From Tetradesmus obliquus (lineage: Eukaryota > Chlorophyta > Chlorophyceae > Sphaeropleales > Scenedesmaceae), in the NCBI GenBank assembly GCA_030272155.1, contig CP126193.1:5580001-5644000 (forward strand): DNA of 64,000 bases, in the 5' to 3' direction. Positions 22,401 to 34,274 of this stretch are shown here, one piece after another. The translations under genes and the position numbers were made by a program. Position 1 is the first letter of the stretch, and the number at the start of each line of letters is the position of its first letter. The notes below the pieces were generated by a model. That model saw only the letters and a list, made by a program, of their open reading frames with translations. It was not told where the DNA came from and made no database searches.

Positions 22401-25400
22401 AGCGCGTGTGGCAGTGCATACACGGCCTTGTACTAGCAGCGAGGCAGCAGCAGTGGCGGCCCCGCCCAGGCAGTGCAGCTACTGGTATGGCACCAGCTTG
22501 GCCACTGTGCGGGAGGTGGCAGCCACTGGCAAGCTGTGCTTGATGAGCCTGGACACACAGGGAGCAGAGGTGCGCAGGCAGGGACGCAATGTGATGGCCG
22601 TTGCGCATCTGAATAGTAGATTAGTTTATGTGGATGTAGCAGTAGCTATCTTTGGAAAGGCATGTCTATGCAACAGCCACAGTCCAGTGACCTCGGCGCC
22701 TCCAACAGTTCAATTGAGAGCTGGAGTTGTGCATTGTGCCGCGCTGCAGGCTCTGCGGTCCAACAAGCGCATTGACGGGCTGTACCTGTACATCAACACC
22801 AGCAGCGCAGACGTGCTTGCAGCGCGCCAGAAGCAGCGCTTGTGTGAGGATGCAAGCACCCTGACCAAGCGTGTCACATGGGCAAAGCAGCAGGTGGCAA
22901 AGAGCACCGCACCTGGCCTCTTCGATGCTGTCATCCCCAACACAAGCCTGACTGAGGTGGGCCTGCATGCGCAGGACTGTGGATGCTTCCTTCACTGTCT
23001 GTTGACAAGCTCCTGAGTGGGTAGAATGTTGCTGCATGTTCCCAGTGCAATGCTGCTAGAGCTGCACTGAGTGCGCATTGGTATCATGTGTTCCTGCTGG
23101 TTGCTGTCGCTTCAGGTTTACGCCTCCTTGAAAGAAGCCATCAGCACGCTGAGCCCCATCATACGCAACAGGCTGCGGGGACTGCCAGCCTATGTGCTGG
23201 ACTACTCAGACCTGATCCCGCCTAACAGGTAAGCAGTTTGCCATACTACTTGGCTTGGGTCCAGCAATGCAGTCACTGCCTGAGCAATGCATTGCTGCTG
23301 TGCATCAGCGGGTCTCTGCAAGGCCAGGCGAACAGAACGCAGCAGAGGATGATGTTGAAAGTCAATTAATCAGGCATGATGGACTTCGTATGGTGCTGCC
23401 GAGTATAGCACCAAACACATCTGCTGCTGTTCACCCTGCAGTGTTGAGAAGCCCTTCCTGAAGCCAGTTGTGCTGGCAGGGCCAAACACAGGCGAGCGCC
23501 GCAAGCTGCTGGAGATGCTGGTGGCGGAGTTCCCAGACGTCTTTGCCTGGCCCCGCATGCACACCACGCACCCGCCCAACGAGCACGCGCGCCACATGGG
23601 CGCTGACGGGGATGAGCTGCAGCTGGTGACAGACAAGCCAGGCTGCACGCCACGTGTAGTGCCTCAGCAGCAGCAAGAGCTTGGAGCGGAGGCAACAGGC
23701 AGCTCTGACAGCCTAAAGGAGGCAGATGCTGACACTGGCTCAGCGACTGATGACCAGCCTGGCAGTGGAGCTGCTACCAATGGTTCAAACGGTGCCGCAG
23801 GAGGAGCCAGTGGCGGCAGCAGCAGCAGTAGCAGCGGCGACGCTGATGGCCACAGGAGCAGTGTGCTGGAGCCTGAGCCGGTAGTAATGGGCAAGGAGGA
23901 GTTTGAGGCCGCGGCTGCAGCAGGCGGGTTCCTGGAGGCGCATGCAGACCTGTTCAAACACAAGCTCGCCACGCACAGGCACGCCTACAGCATGGAGCAT
24001 GTGCGAGAGGTCATCAAGTCAGGTGAGAGGGACACTGTGCAGGCGTATTGGCTGCGGCCGCTGTAACTACATCGTCACCAGTGCTCATCACCAGTGCCGC
24101 AGGGACGATGGTGCTGTTCGATGGCAGCTGCTGCTGACACTTGAGCTGTAGGCCGCCAGGGACCTGTGCCATACAGGCGGTGCTGAAACTAACTGCCTCT
24201 GCTTCAACGTGCGCTGTCGTGAACCCTGGCTGCTCCTGCACGCACGCAGGCAAGCTGCCTCTGCTGGAGCTTGAGGCCGAAGGTGCTGAGGCCATCAAGC
24301 TGGGCAAGGGTGTGGACTGCCTCACAGTGTTCCTGGCGCCTCCTTCACTGGAGCTGCATGAGCAGCGCCTAAGGGACTGGGCCACGGAATCTGACGAGGA
24401 GATTGCTGAGCGGCAGGAGCTGGCAGCAGCTGAGCTGGAGGCGGTGCAGTCAGCTGGCGTGTTTGACCAGGTGGGTTGACTGGGCTGGGTGATCCTCACA
24501 GCATGACCTGGCACTGCAGGAGCTGTGGGGGTGGCAGCAGGAAGCTATGCACATCTTCAGGATGCCTGCATGCGTGCATACACCAGGCGTGAACTTGGAT
24601 GTTGACAGACAGGATGGCTCTGATATCTCATGCATGTCCGTGAATCTGGTGCAGGTTGTGGTCAATGACGACCTGGAGCAGGGCTTCAAGCAGCTCAAGG
24701 CAGCCATCAGCAGGTTCAGGCCGGACCTGATTCCCCCGGCAGAGGATGACGCAGCAGCGCAGGCAGCACCGAAGGCAGCAGCCAGCAACCAGCCGGTGCC
24801 GCTGGTAGTGCTTGGCCCATCAGGTGCGCACGCAGCGCTGGGACAGCAATTCATTAATGTCTTGTCTGCTCTCTGTTAAACTGCATGTCAGCCTTGGCTA
24901 CCTTGCGCAAGGTATTGCACATGTGCAATTGCACAGTGTCTTGTCGTGACATGTGAAGCCGCTATCGTGTGATATGTCTACTGGCTGTTGCTGCAGGTGG
25001 CGGCCGTGAGCAGCTGGTGCAGCAGCTGCTGCAGCGCTACCCGCAGCGCTTTGTGGTGCCGCGCAAGCTGACAGACCGCAAGCCTGCCAAGGGCGAGAAG
25101 GACACGCCAGAGCTGGAGTTTGTGAAGGCTGATATGCTGGCGAAGCTGGCAGCGCAGGGCCAGGTGGTGCACAGCCAAGCAGATGCGGCGGCAGGCAGCA
25201 CCACGGCAGTGACGGCAGATGTGCTGCATGAGCTTGCTGCGGCAGGTGCGCAGATGTGTGAGGGCATCAGTATTGTATTGTCAGCTTTGCGCAGCTCAGT
25301 TTTGATTAGTGGCTAAAGCCGTCGCCAACTACAGCACATGGGACTGCCATGCAGGTACTGATAAACAGTGCTGCTCTTGCTTGCCTTTCATGTTGTCATG

Positions 25401-28400
25401 TTGCCAGTTTTCATGCCTGGGATACTGCCCACCACTGAGCTTTTGTTTACCGTTGTTGCCCTGCAGGCAAGATGGCTGTAGTGGACATCGGCACTGCATC
25501 AGCAGAGCAGCTGCAGTCCCTGCTCCAGCATCCAGCGATGAAGGGAGCCTTCTCTGTGTTTGTCTGCCGCAAAGCAGCACTGTCTGCCAGCTTGGCAGCA
25601 GCTGGGACTGCAGAGGCTGCTGCTGCTGCACAACTGGACAAGGCAGCTGCACAGCTGGAAGAACTGTCATCATCTGGCATAGCACAGGTGAGCCAGATTC
25701 GTCTGCACAACAACAAAACCAGGGGCCAATTTGAATTGTCTGACATATGACCCTTGTTCAATCCCCCTGTTGAAAGTCACACTGAAACACAAACACTGCC
25801 TGTGTGCTCTCTTGTTTGCTGCTGTGCAGGCAATTGTCACCAATGATGACCCTGAAGAGGCATTTGCACAGCTGCAAGAGCCTCTGTCTGTTGCCAGCCC
25901 CTGGGCAATGCCTCCGCTGCTGATGCCGCTGGTGGTGGCGGCTCCCTTTGGCAGCGGCAAGCGTGCTGTGCTGCAGAAGCTGGTGAAGATGCTGCCAGAT
26001 GTGTTTGCTGTGCCGCGGGTGGTGACCAGCAAGCCGCGCACACCTGGCAGCTCTGAAGGTGTGTACAGTGCATGCCGTTGCTGCCCCAATCACACTGGCC
26101 ACTGTCATCTCATGGTTGTCAGTATGCAAAAAGAATGTCGGTTATTGTGCCCGCGCAATTGCAGTGACTTGAAACCGCAAGATCTTCACAAGCAGCCACT
26201 CCATCTGGACCAGCAGACACCAAACCTAAGCCCACCCAGGAAGAGGGGCAGACACCCGTCACACGTGAACCATAATGATTGCCGTCTGTTGTTTCTCTTT
26301 GAAGCTATTGCTGCAGACATGGAGGTGATTAGCGCAGAGCTGGCGCAGCAGATGGTGCAGGAGGGCAAGTTCCTGGTGCACCAGGCGGTGATGGGCCACA
26401 CGTACGGCATCAGCGCGGCAGCAGTGCGCAAGCTGCAGGCCTCAGGCAAGCTGCCTGTGCTGGACCTGGATAGGGTGGCAGACGTGGCCAGGCTCAAGGA
26501 GTCAGGGTTTCAGGTGAGCTGCGCGTGCTGCCAGCACAGTGTGCTGTCTACCTTTGGATAGAAGTACAGCTGCTGGCAAGATGTGCACACTGTAATCCTG
26601 GGCTGGTTTCCAGGTCAGGTTGCAGGCATGCTACCTGCACCTTGGCGGGGGTTGCAATGTTGCCACATGCTGCCCTTGGGGAAGCGCGGCTGCTTGCAAG
26701 GTTGTGTGCTGATGGCATGTCCCTGGTGGTTTTGCTATGCAGGGAACGTATGTCTACCTGCAGCCGCCGTCATTGGATCAGCTGCGTGAGCGTGTCAGTG
26801 CTGATGTGCTGGCCAACCCCCCGCTGCAGCACGAGCCAGCTGAGGCAGCACAGGCAGCAGCCGAGGAGGCGGCAGCAGAGGCGTCCGCTGCTGCTGCACG
26901 GCCTGAGCTGTTTGACGAAGTGCTTGTGCACCACCCTCAGGTGAGACATGTTCAATGCAATGTACATGTTGCAGCAGACTCTCTGAAGCTGGCTTGCCTC
27001 TGCTGCCATATATATGCACAACACAGACCATCCTAGGCTGTCCTGGAATCCAGAGTGCCTAGGACGACTGCAGAACTTTGGATACATCACCAGATCATCC
27101 CACGTTGTGAAGTAGCTGCGCTGGGGCCACATGCACTGCTTGGTCTGACCTCACATCGTGACCCCTACATCCCTGGCCTATAGGACATGCTGGGCACGCT
27201 TGGGCAGCTGTCTGAAGTTGTGCAGCACCGCTATGCAGCAGTGGTGCCGCCCAGCTTTGTGTGGGGCTACGGCCGCCCGCTGTGGGACCCCAGCAGCAGG
27301 AAGCATGGCCTGAAGCCACTGAAGATCCTGCTGCTGGGGCCAGCAGCCAGCGGCAAGAGCACGCAATGCGCACTGCTTGCTGCCAGGTAGGGACGGTGTC
27401 ACAATGTTCAGCGCAGCACACATGCAGGCTGGTTGTGCTTTGCTTGCTCTGCAGCTGCTGGCTTGTCCATCCAGACGAAGTGTGTGCCATCATCACACAC
27501 TGGGATGCATACGCAGCACAGCTTCGGATCACTGCAGTATGCCATGTGATTTGTGCTCCATAAGCATTGATGCTGTCAATGCTGCCGGGTTTCGGTGCAG
27601 GTTCAACATACCGCACATCAATGCTGGAGATCTGCTGTATGCTGAGGTGGCGTCCAAGACGCCGCTGGGCCTAGAAGCTAAGCAGTACATGGACAGCAGC
27701 AAGACTGTTCCGGACCATCTGCTGTTGACGCTGCTGCTGCGGCGCCTTGCAGCGCCTGACTGCCAGGCGCAAGGCTGGGCACTGGATGGATTCCCACACA
27801 CCAGGAAGCAGGTGTGCTTTGCGTGCTAGGCTTGCTGCTAGCTTTGCACGCCGCAGCACCTGCTGTGCGTAGCACCGTCATGCGAAACAACAGTATTATG
27901 ATCGTGCTGCTTGCAGCCAAAGTTAATTGCAATATTCCTGAGACATCGTTCAGAAGTACAGCAAGCCTGCCGTGTACTGAACAGTGTGTGCTGCCATGTC
28001 GCTCCTGGCTGTATGCAGGCCCAGTCGCTTGCTGATGCCGGCCATGGGCCTGACAAGGTCATCATGCTGGACGGCCCTCACGCGCTGCTGCTGGAGAGGG
28101 TCAAGTACCGGCGCATCGACTACAGCACAGGTGGGTGGCTGAGACCTGTGCAGCTTGCGAAACTGCCTGTCCACAGAGAGAAGCCAGCTGAGCTGCTGAC
28201 TATGTCATCTGCTATGTGGTGAACCAGTCTTTCCTGCCATCTACAGTGAGCGTGGAGGTGTGGCACTTGTACACACTGAGGATCATGCGTGTAACTTGTG
28301 CTGTGTGCTGCAGGCAAGGTGTACCATCTGGCTGAGGCTGGTGCGCTGTCAGAAGCTGTGCGCCCGCTGAGGCCAGACGGCAGCCCCGACACTGACGTGA

Positions 28401-30982
28401 TGGCCCGGCTGGTGGTGCGGCACGACGACTCAGCAGAGAATGTGGCCAACCGGCTGGCTCTGTGGGACAGGCAGGTGAGCTCCCTGCAAGCTGCAGTCAG
28501 AGGGCGCTCGAACAGGCTGTGCACGCAGCAGAGCGCTGCAGCAGGCATGTAGGCTTGGCTGTCTAGCCGCTGAGATGAAGCCAAAATTGTCAAGCAAATT
28601 GCAGGAGTGCCTCAGCAATAATGCTGGCTTGGTAATGAAAGCTGTGCTCAACCTCCATTGGCTGTGGTGCAGGTGCAAGGCCTGCGTGCGGCGTATGAGG
28701 ACGTCTTGCTGCGCCTGCCGGCTGCTGGCTCAGTGGACGACATCTGCGCGCGGTCGGAGTCGTTTGTGAAGCTGGAGGCGCTCACTGGCTGCGGGCCCAG
28801 CCCTGGCAGCATCTACCCGCGGCTGGCCTCACACGCGCTGGAGGAGCTCATGTACAGGGTGGTGGCCACACTGAGGTGAGGTGTGAGGTGTTGTGCAGGA
28901 AGCAGGAGTGTACAGCAGTTGCAACAGCACTGATGCTGCCAGCGTAAGGCGTGCTTGCCTGCATAATCCGCCCAGCAGCCACATGCGCCAGTTACCATGT
29001 CAGGTTCGTTGCGCATAATCCTGCTTGCCCGCAGGTTTCAGCGCCAGCAACTGGTGCAGCTGCAGCAGCTGGACGGCAGGCTGGTGTGGTGCGACCTCAA
29101 GGAGCTGGCCAGCAACTGCAGCTGCATGCTGCTGGCACACAACCCGACAGGGCTGCCGGTTGTCAAGTCTGCCAAGCGCCTGGATGGGGCCAGCATCCCG
29201 CGGCAGTACCTGCTGTCTGTCGAGTGTGCGGAGCCGTTGCGGCTGCTGAGCTGCCTGTGGATGGGCCCGCAGCATCCTGCGCTGCCGCCGCCGCCGGTTG
29301 TCAAGAAGGTGAGAGAGAGCATGTACACAAGCAACAAACCAGCACTTCGCCCTGCAAGGGTCATCTCTGCTTGCCACCCACATTGAGCCCAGCATTCACA
29401 TCATTCTCATTAGATCAGCGAGGTGCATGTTGGGTTGAAAGTTCTGGTGTCTTGCGCAGGCAGCTATCTGCCAGTGTGTTGCAGGGCGTGGCGTTGTTGA
29501 CCATCAGCAGCGCCTGCTGTGTGTGCTGTGCAGGTGTTTGTGCTGGCTGGGCCTGCCGGCAGCGGCCGCAGCAGCCTGGCCAGGCAGCTGCTGCAGGACT
29601 TCAAGGGCAAGCTGGCGCCTGTGGCTCTGCTGACAAACAGGTGCGCAGCATGTATCAGCATGGTGCAGCAAGCAGAGTCGTGCGGGGCATGCAGTTGACA
29701 GTCAGCCATTGGGACATGCAGTTTGTCAGATGTTGTTGGCCAGCAGCAATAACAGTGCCAGGCTCAAGAGCGGCAGAGCCAAGCAGTTGCGATCCATTCC
29801 GTTGCCGATGCTCACAATCAGAGCAATGAGTAACATATTGTATGATGTGGTGCATGCGTGTGCAGGGTGCCTCATAGGCAAGAGGATTCAGGCAGCAATG
29901 CTGAACACGACAGTCAAGGGCCCTGTGCAGCTGCAGCTGTCACACAGCAGCGCTACAACAGCAGCAGCGGCAGCAGCTGTGGCAGTATGAGTGGCGCCAG
30001 CGAGCGCAGCACACCCCGCCTTGCCTCTGCAAGCATAGCTGGAGCTGCCAGCTGCATGCAGCCTGTGCACTACAGAGGCTCTGAGCTGCTGCAGTTTGTG
30101 CCTGAACAGCAATACAGAGTGCTTCAGCGCTCCAGCCAGCTGGCAGGCGTGCACCAGCACCTTGGGCATTCATATGGGGTGGCCTTGGCTGCCGTTGAAG
30201 CAGCAGCCGCTGATGGCAAGGCAGCTCTGGTGGTTGGGCCGCTTGCACTGGCAGAGCGGCTGAAGCAGGAGCTGCTGGACATGCAGGTGGGCTGGGATTT
30301 GGTGATTTGGATATGGCTGGGACGATTACTTGGCACTGCTAAGCAGTATTGTCCAGCAGTATAAACTTTGCACAATGCATAGCCTTTGTAATGCTTATGA
30401 TCCTTGTTGGATGCTTGATTGCCATATACGCAGGTCATATGCGTGTGCGTGCAATCAGACACCGCCAGCCTTGACTGCCGGCTGCGCCTGGCAAGCAACA
30501 TAGAGGAGGAGCGCCTGCAACAGCTGCTGCAAGATGCAGCGCAGCAGCAGCAACAGCTGCAGCGGCTGCTGGAGCAGCAAGAAGAGAGCGTGCGGGACGA
30601 GCTGCTGCAGCAGGCAGTCGCAGCGGCAGCAGCAGCAACGGCGGCGACGCAGCTGCCCACAACGCAGACCACTCCGCAGGGCGGCGGAGCAGCTGCAGGA
30701 TCTCGGCTGGCTAATGCAACACCAGGAGCTGCAGCAGGCTTGAAGCCTGTGCAGCTGCAGACAGCAGCACCTGCAGCACCACAACAGCAGCAGCAGCCAG
30801 CAGCAGCCAGTCGCCCACCAGCTGTTTGGCTGCATGCAGTCTCTAACCCAGCAGGGCAGCTGCAGGTGTGCTACAGTCAGGTGAAGGGAGTGCTGTCGAA
30901 GCAGTGGCCTGTGCAGCAGCAGCGGCTGCCAGGGCTGCTGCTTGTGCAGCGGCACCCTGCTGATGGCGGCGCTGCTGGTGCT

Positions 30983-31013
<31 letters not shown>

Positions 31014-33969
31014 ACAATACAGCCAGCAAGGGCAGGCCAACCACAGCAGATGCAGATGCAGCTGCAGCAACAGCTGTAGCAGCTGCAGCCAGTGCAGTGC
31101 TTGACGACGATGTGTACAGCCAGTCACACACCGTACTTCGACTGAAGTCAATCACAGCATCGTCATCAATGCTGCAACTGCCGCGTGGCAGGCATCTGCT
31201 GCAGCTGCAATGCTCGCCGCTGCTGCTTCACAGTGTGAGCTTCCATGCCACGTCAGACTTCACACTGGAGGAAGCCTCCAAGCTGCTGCCAGCAGCATGT
31301 GGCCTGCATGTTAGCAGTCAGGAAGGCCAGGCAGAGGCATTACAGCCTGGCAGCCGCCAGCTGCTGTTCAGGTACTCCCTGAAACCTAGCGAGCCTTGCA
31401 GCGCGTCGTTTGAGCTGCGCACCAGCAATGCTGCCCTGGCCAGCTGCTGCAGGCTGCTGCTGGCGGTCAACGGCACAGGGCAGGCTGTGCGCGATGTGCT
31501 GAATCAGCCCGGCCCAGTGCAGCTGGATGACACTGAGAAAGGCTACGTACTGCTGTGCCTGGCAGAGCCGCATGTGGAGGTGCCTGCAGGGGCCTGGAGT
31601 GTCAGCATCACCAGCAGCAGGCCGCTGCCTGCACTGCAGGACATGGGCTGTGCACGGCAGGTGCAGTTTGAGGGAGTGTATGCTACCAACACCAAGGCAG
31701 TGGTGGCAAGGTGAGAAGGGAGGGAGAGGCGTCGTGTACCATAGGAACACCGGCCATGCACCTGCTTGTTCTGCATGCTCACCTGTGTTGCAGTGATCGT
31801 GAAAACTGCAGCCCAGCTATGGCAGCAGTCAAGCACTGCGCGCAACCAACGCTTGCGTGGGCAACGCTCCTATGCATGTACCAGACACTGCTGACCTTGG
31901 AGCCATGCCTTTTTGTGCAGGTACGTGCTCAGCCCCACTGTTGCAGTGCAGATGGCAGTACTGTCACAGCTGCGTGGTGGTGACAGCAGCGCTGCGCATG
32001 CAGCAGCAGCAGCAGCAGGAACCACAGCAGCTGCCCAGCCAGGGGAAACCGGCACCAGCAAAGGCCTCAGCGCAGCCACCACAGGCAGCAACAGCTCGCT
32101 CAGCAGGGGCACTGCCAGCAGTGCTACAAAGGTGCCTTTTGCATACAGCCTGCAGCTGTTTGACACAGCAGGGGCGAAGGAGGTGACCTGGGGCGCTGCA
32201 TACAAGCTAGTAGCAGAGGCCGCAGGTGGCACTGACGGCCGCGCGCTGCTGCCAGCTGTGCAGCTGCAGGCGGGCAAGTACCTGGTGGCACTGCAGCTGC
32301 AGCCAGGGGCCTGCCAGCAGTGGGTGGACCCAGTGACGGGTGCCACTGAGCCTGCGCCCGGGTGGCAGCTGGCGCTGCTACCCAGCGCGGATGAGAAGGT
32401 GAGGCGGCAGAGTTTGCCGTACTTTGCCGTAGAAGAGGTGCCAGCCAAACCTTGCTGTGGCCTGTTTGTTGTGTTGGGAGCAGTCCCTTGCAAGCTGCTC
32501 CATGTGTGCATGCTTGTCTGTTCTGACGCGACAACCCACACCATGCATCTCCTTATGCTGCACAAGCTCAGCAAGCTGGGTTCTGCTGATGTGTTGTGTT
32601 CAACCGTCGTGTGGCCAGGCGTGCCCAATCGTCAAGGACGATGCATATGAGCGCCACTTCAAGTCAACCACAGAGAGCTGGCAGCAGCAGGCAGCGCAGA
32701 ACTTCAGCACTGCAAGCGCTGCCGCTGCTGCGGGCCCTGGTGCCGCTCGGCCAGGCAGTGGGATGACAGCAGCAAGGCTGTCCACAGCAGCAGTGGCAGC
32801 AGCAAAGGACAGGCCCAAGCAGGCACAGGCAGCACTGGATAGGTACCTGGCAGCAGTTGCAGCAGAACAGGCGGCAAGTCTGGCAGCCGTGGCTGCAGCA
32901 GCTGCAGCAGCAACAACAGGAGCATCGCCGATCAGGACGCTGAGCATTCCTGGCGATACTGCTGCTGCTGCTGCTGCTGCTGCCAGCTTGGCAGCAGCCT
33001 CTGATGCAAGTGCAAGCGGCAGTGCGGGTGCTGGTGGCACGTCCTTGCATGGCGGTGGTGCAGGGCGCAAGTCTGGCCACGGAGGCAAGCACAAGTCTGC
33101 AGCACGCAGCGGCTCAGGAGATGGGCGTGCAGAGGGCCCAAGCGGCGGCAGCAGCACTGCAAACAGTGTGCAGGCCACCCCCAGGCTGGGCAGCAGCTCT
33201 GGTACTGCTGCAGCAGCTACGGCAGCAGCAGCAGCAGCTGCTGCGCCTGGGTCTGTTGTGATGCGGCAGCTGAAGAGTGGGGAGCAACTCGCGCTGTGCC
33301 CCTTGAACCAGGTCAAGCGGGTGGTGCCTGACAGCACAGCTATGGCGCAGGCAGCTCCAGGCGCTCGTCAGCATCGTGCAAACGTTGAAGTCGGAGCAAG
33401 GCAATCGCAGCAGCAGGAGCAGCAGCATGGGGCGAAAGTGCTTGGGCAGGCACAGCTGGCGGAGAGGTTGCAGCAGCTGCAGCTGGCGATGCAGCACGAT
33501 GCAGCGCTGCTGGGCGGCAGGGGCAGTCAGCAGCAGCTGCAGGCAGTTGGCGCTCTACAAGGTCAACAGGTGGGTCTTTTTTGACAGCACATGCAAAGGG
33601 CGCATACTCTGCCGTAGTGCGGCAGCAGCCCTTTCCGAAAGGCTTGCGTCACTTGAGCAGGCCTGACCTGAGTATTACGCGGCAGTCCAGCAATTGCCAG
33701 CAGATGCAATGCTGCATACCAATGAGCTTTCTCTGATGCATTTCGCTGTCGCTGTCTGCCTTCTTTCGATGCAGGCAGCTGAGTTCACAGAGTGGCGCAG
33801 CAGATGTCAGGTGCAGCAACAGGCAGTTGCCAGCCGGAAGCTGGAGGTGCTGTCTGCATTAGCGCCAGCCGTGGACCCAACCCTGCTTATTACAGCAGCT
33901 CCTGCAGCGGCGGACAGCAGCAGTCGCAAGCAGAATGGGGAGAAGGGTTCTGGCAAAGGGCGGGGGTGA
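19459..33969 (+). CDS. calpain-like / multi guanylate-kinase / adenylate-kinase axonemal protein (FAP42-like, ~2761 aa)
   Basis: Thirty-one exons over 14.5 kb; phases close to about 2,761 residues if exon 8 starts at 21919 (the exon 7/8 junction is the one uncertain splice). Order: start MSPTPKS with FPVWSDQ; calpain-like region 53-274 (KYEDPLG, WRCVTVDDRIPVD); guanylate-kinase-like domains at about 293-538, 539-806, 807-1019 and 1020-1231; adenylate-kinase-like domain 1232-1527; a fifth GK-like domain about 1620-1795; then a low-complexity and beta-rich tail resembling androglobin. Walker A is GPSGVGCS, GPNTGERR, GPSGGGRE, APFGSGKR and GPAGSGRS in the GK domains, and GPAASGKST in the AK domain, so most GK units lack the Lys. 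AK motifs are GDLLYA and DGFPHT, both missing an Arg. The architecture recalls Chlamydomonas central-pair C1b protein FAP42; that match is from memory. Confidence 0.8.
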
Positions 33970-34274
33970 CACGTTGGTTGGAATGACATGTTGCGTCGAT
34001 TTGGACATATGCTTGTGGGGTGTGGTGTTGAGCTTAAGAAGATGCTGGTGGTTACAAAGAGTGCTTGTTGCTCGAAGGATACGAGTTTGCCGGCTGACTT
34101 GCCCAAAACAAGCAAGGATTACTGCAGCTGATGCCTGTCTACGTGTCTGCTGTCATGGTCTGCTGTACATCTTCCCGATAGCAGCAGCTTTTTAATTGCT
34201 TGGAAGTAACCAGAAATATTAACCAGTACACTGCTTACACCCGGCGCTGGACAGAACGTGAGAAACTGTACACC
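33970..34274. other. intergenic: axonemal giant 3' side / GLTP promoter
   Basis: 305 bp between tandem plus-strand genes. It must hold a 3' UTR and the GLTP promoter. No clear TGTAA was seen. Confidence 0.4.
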
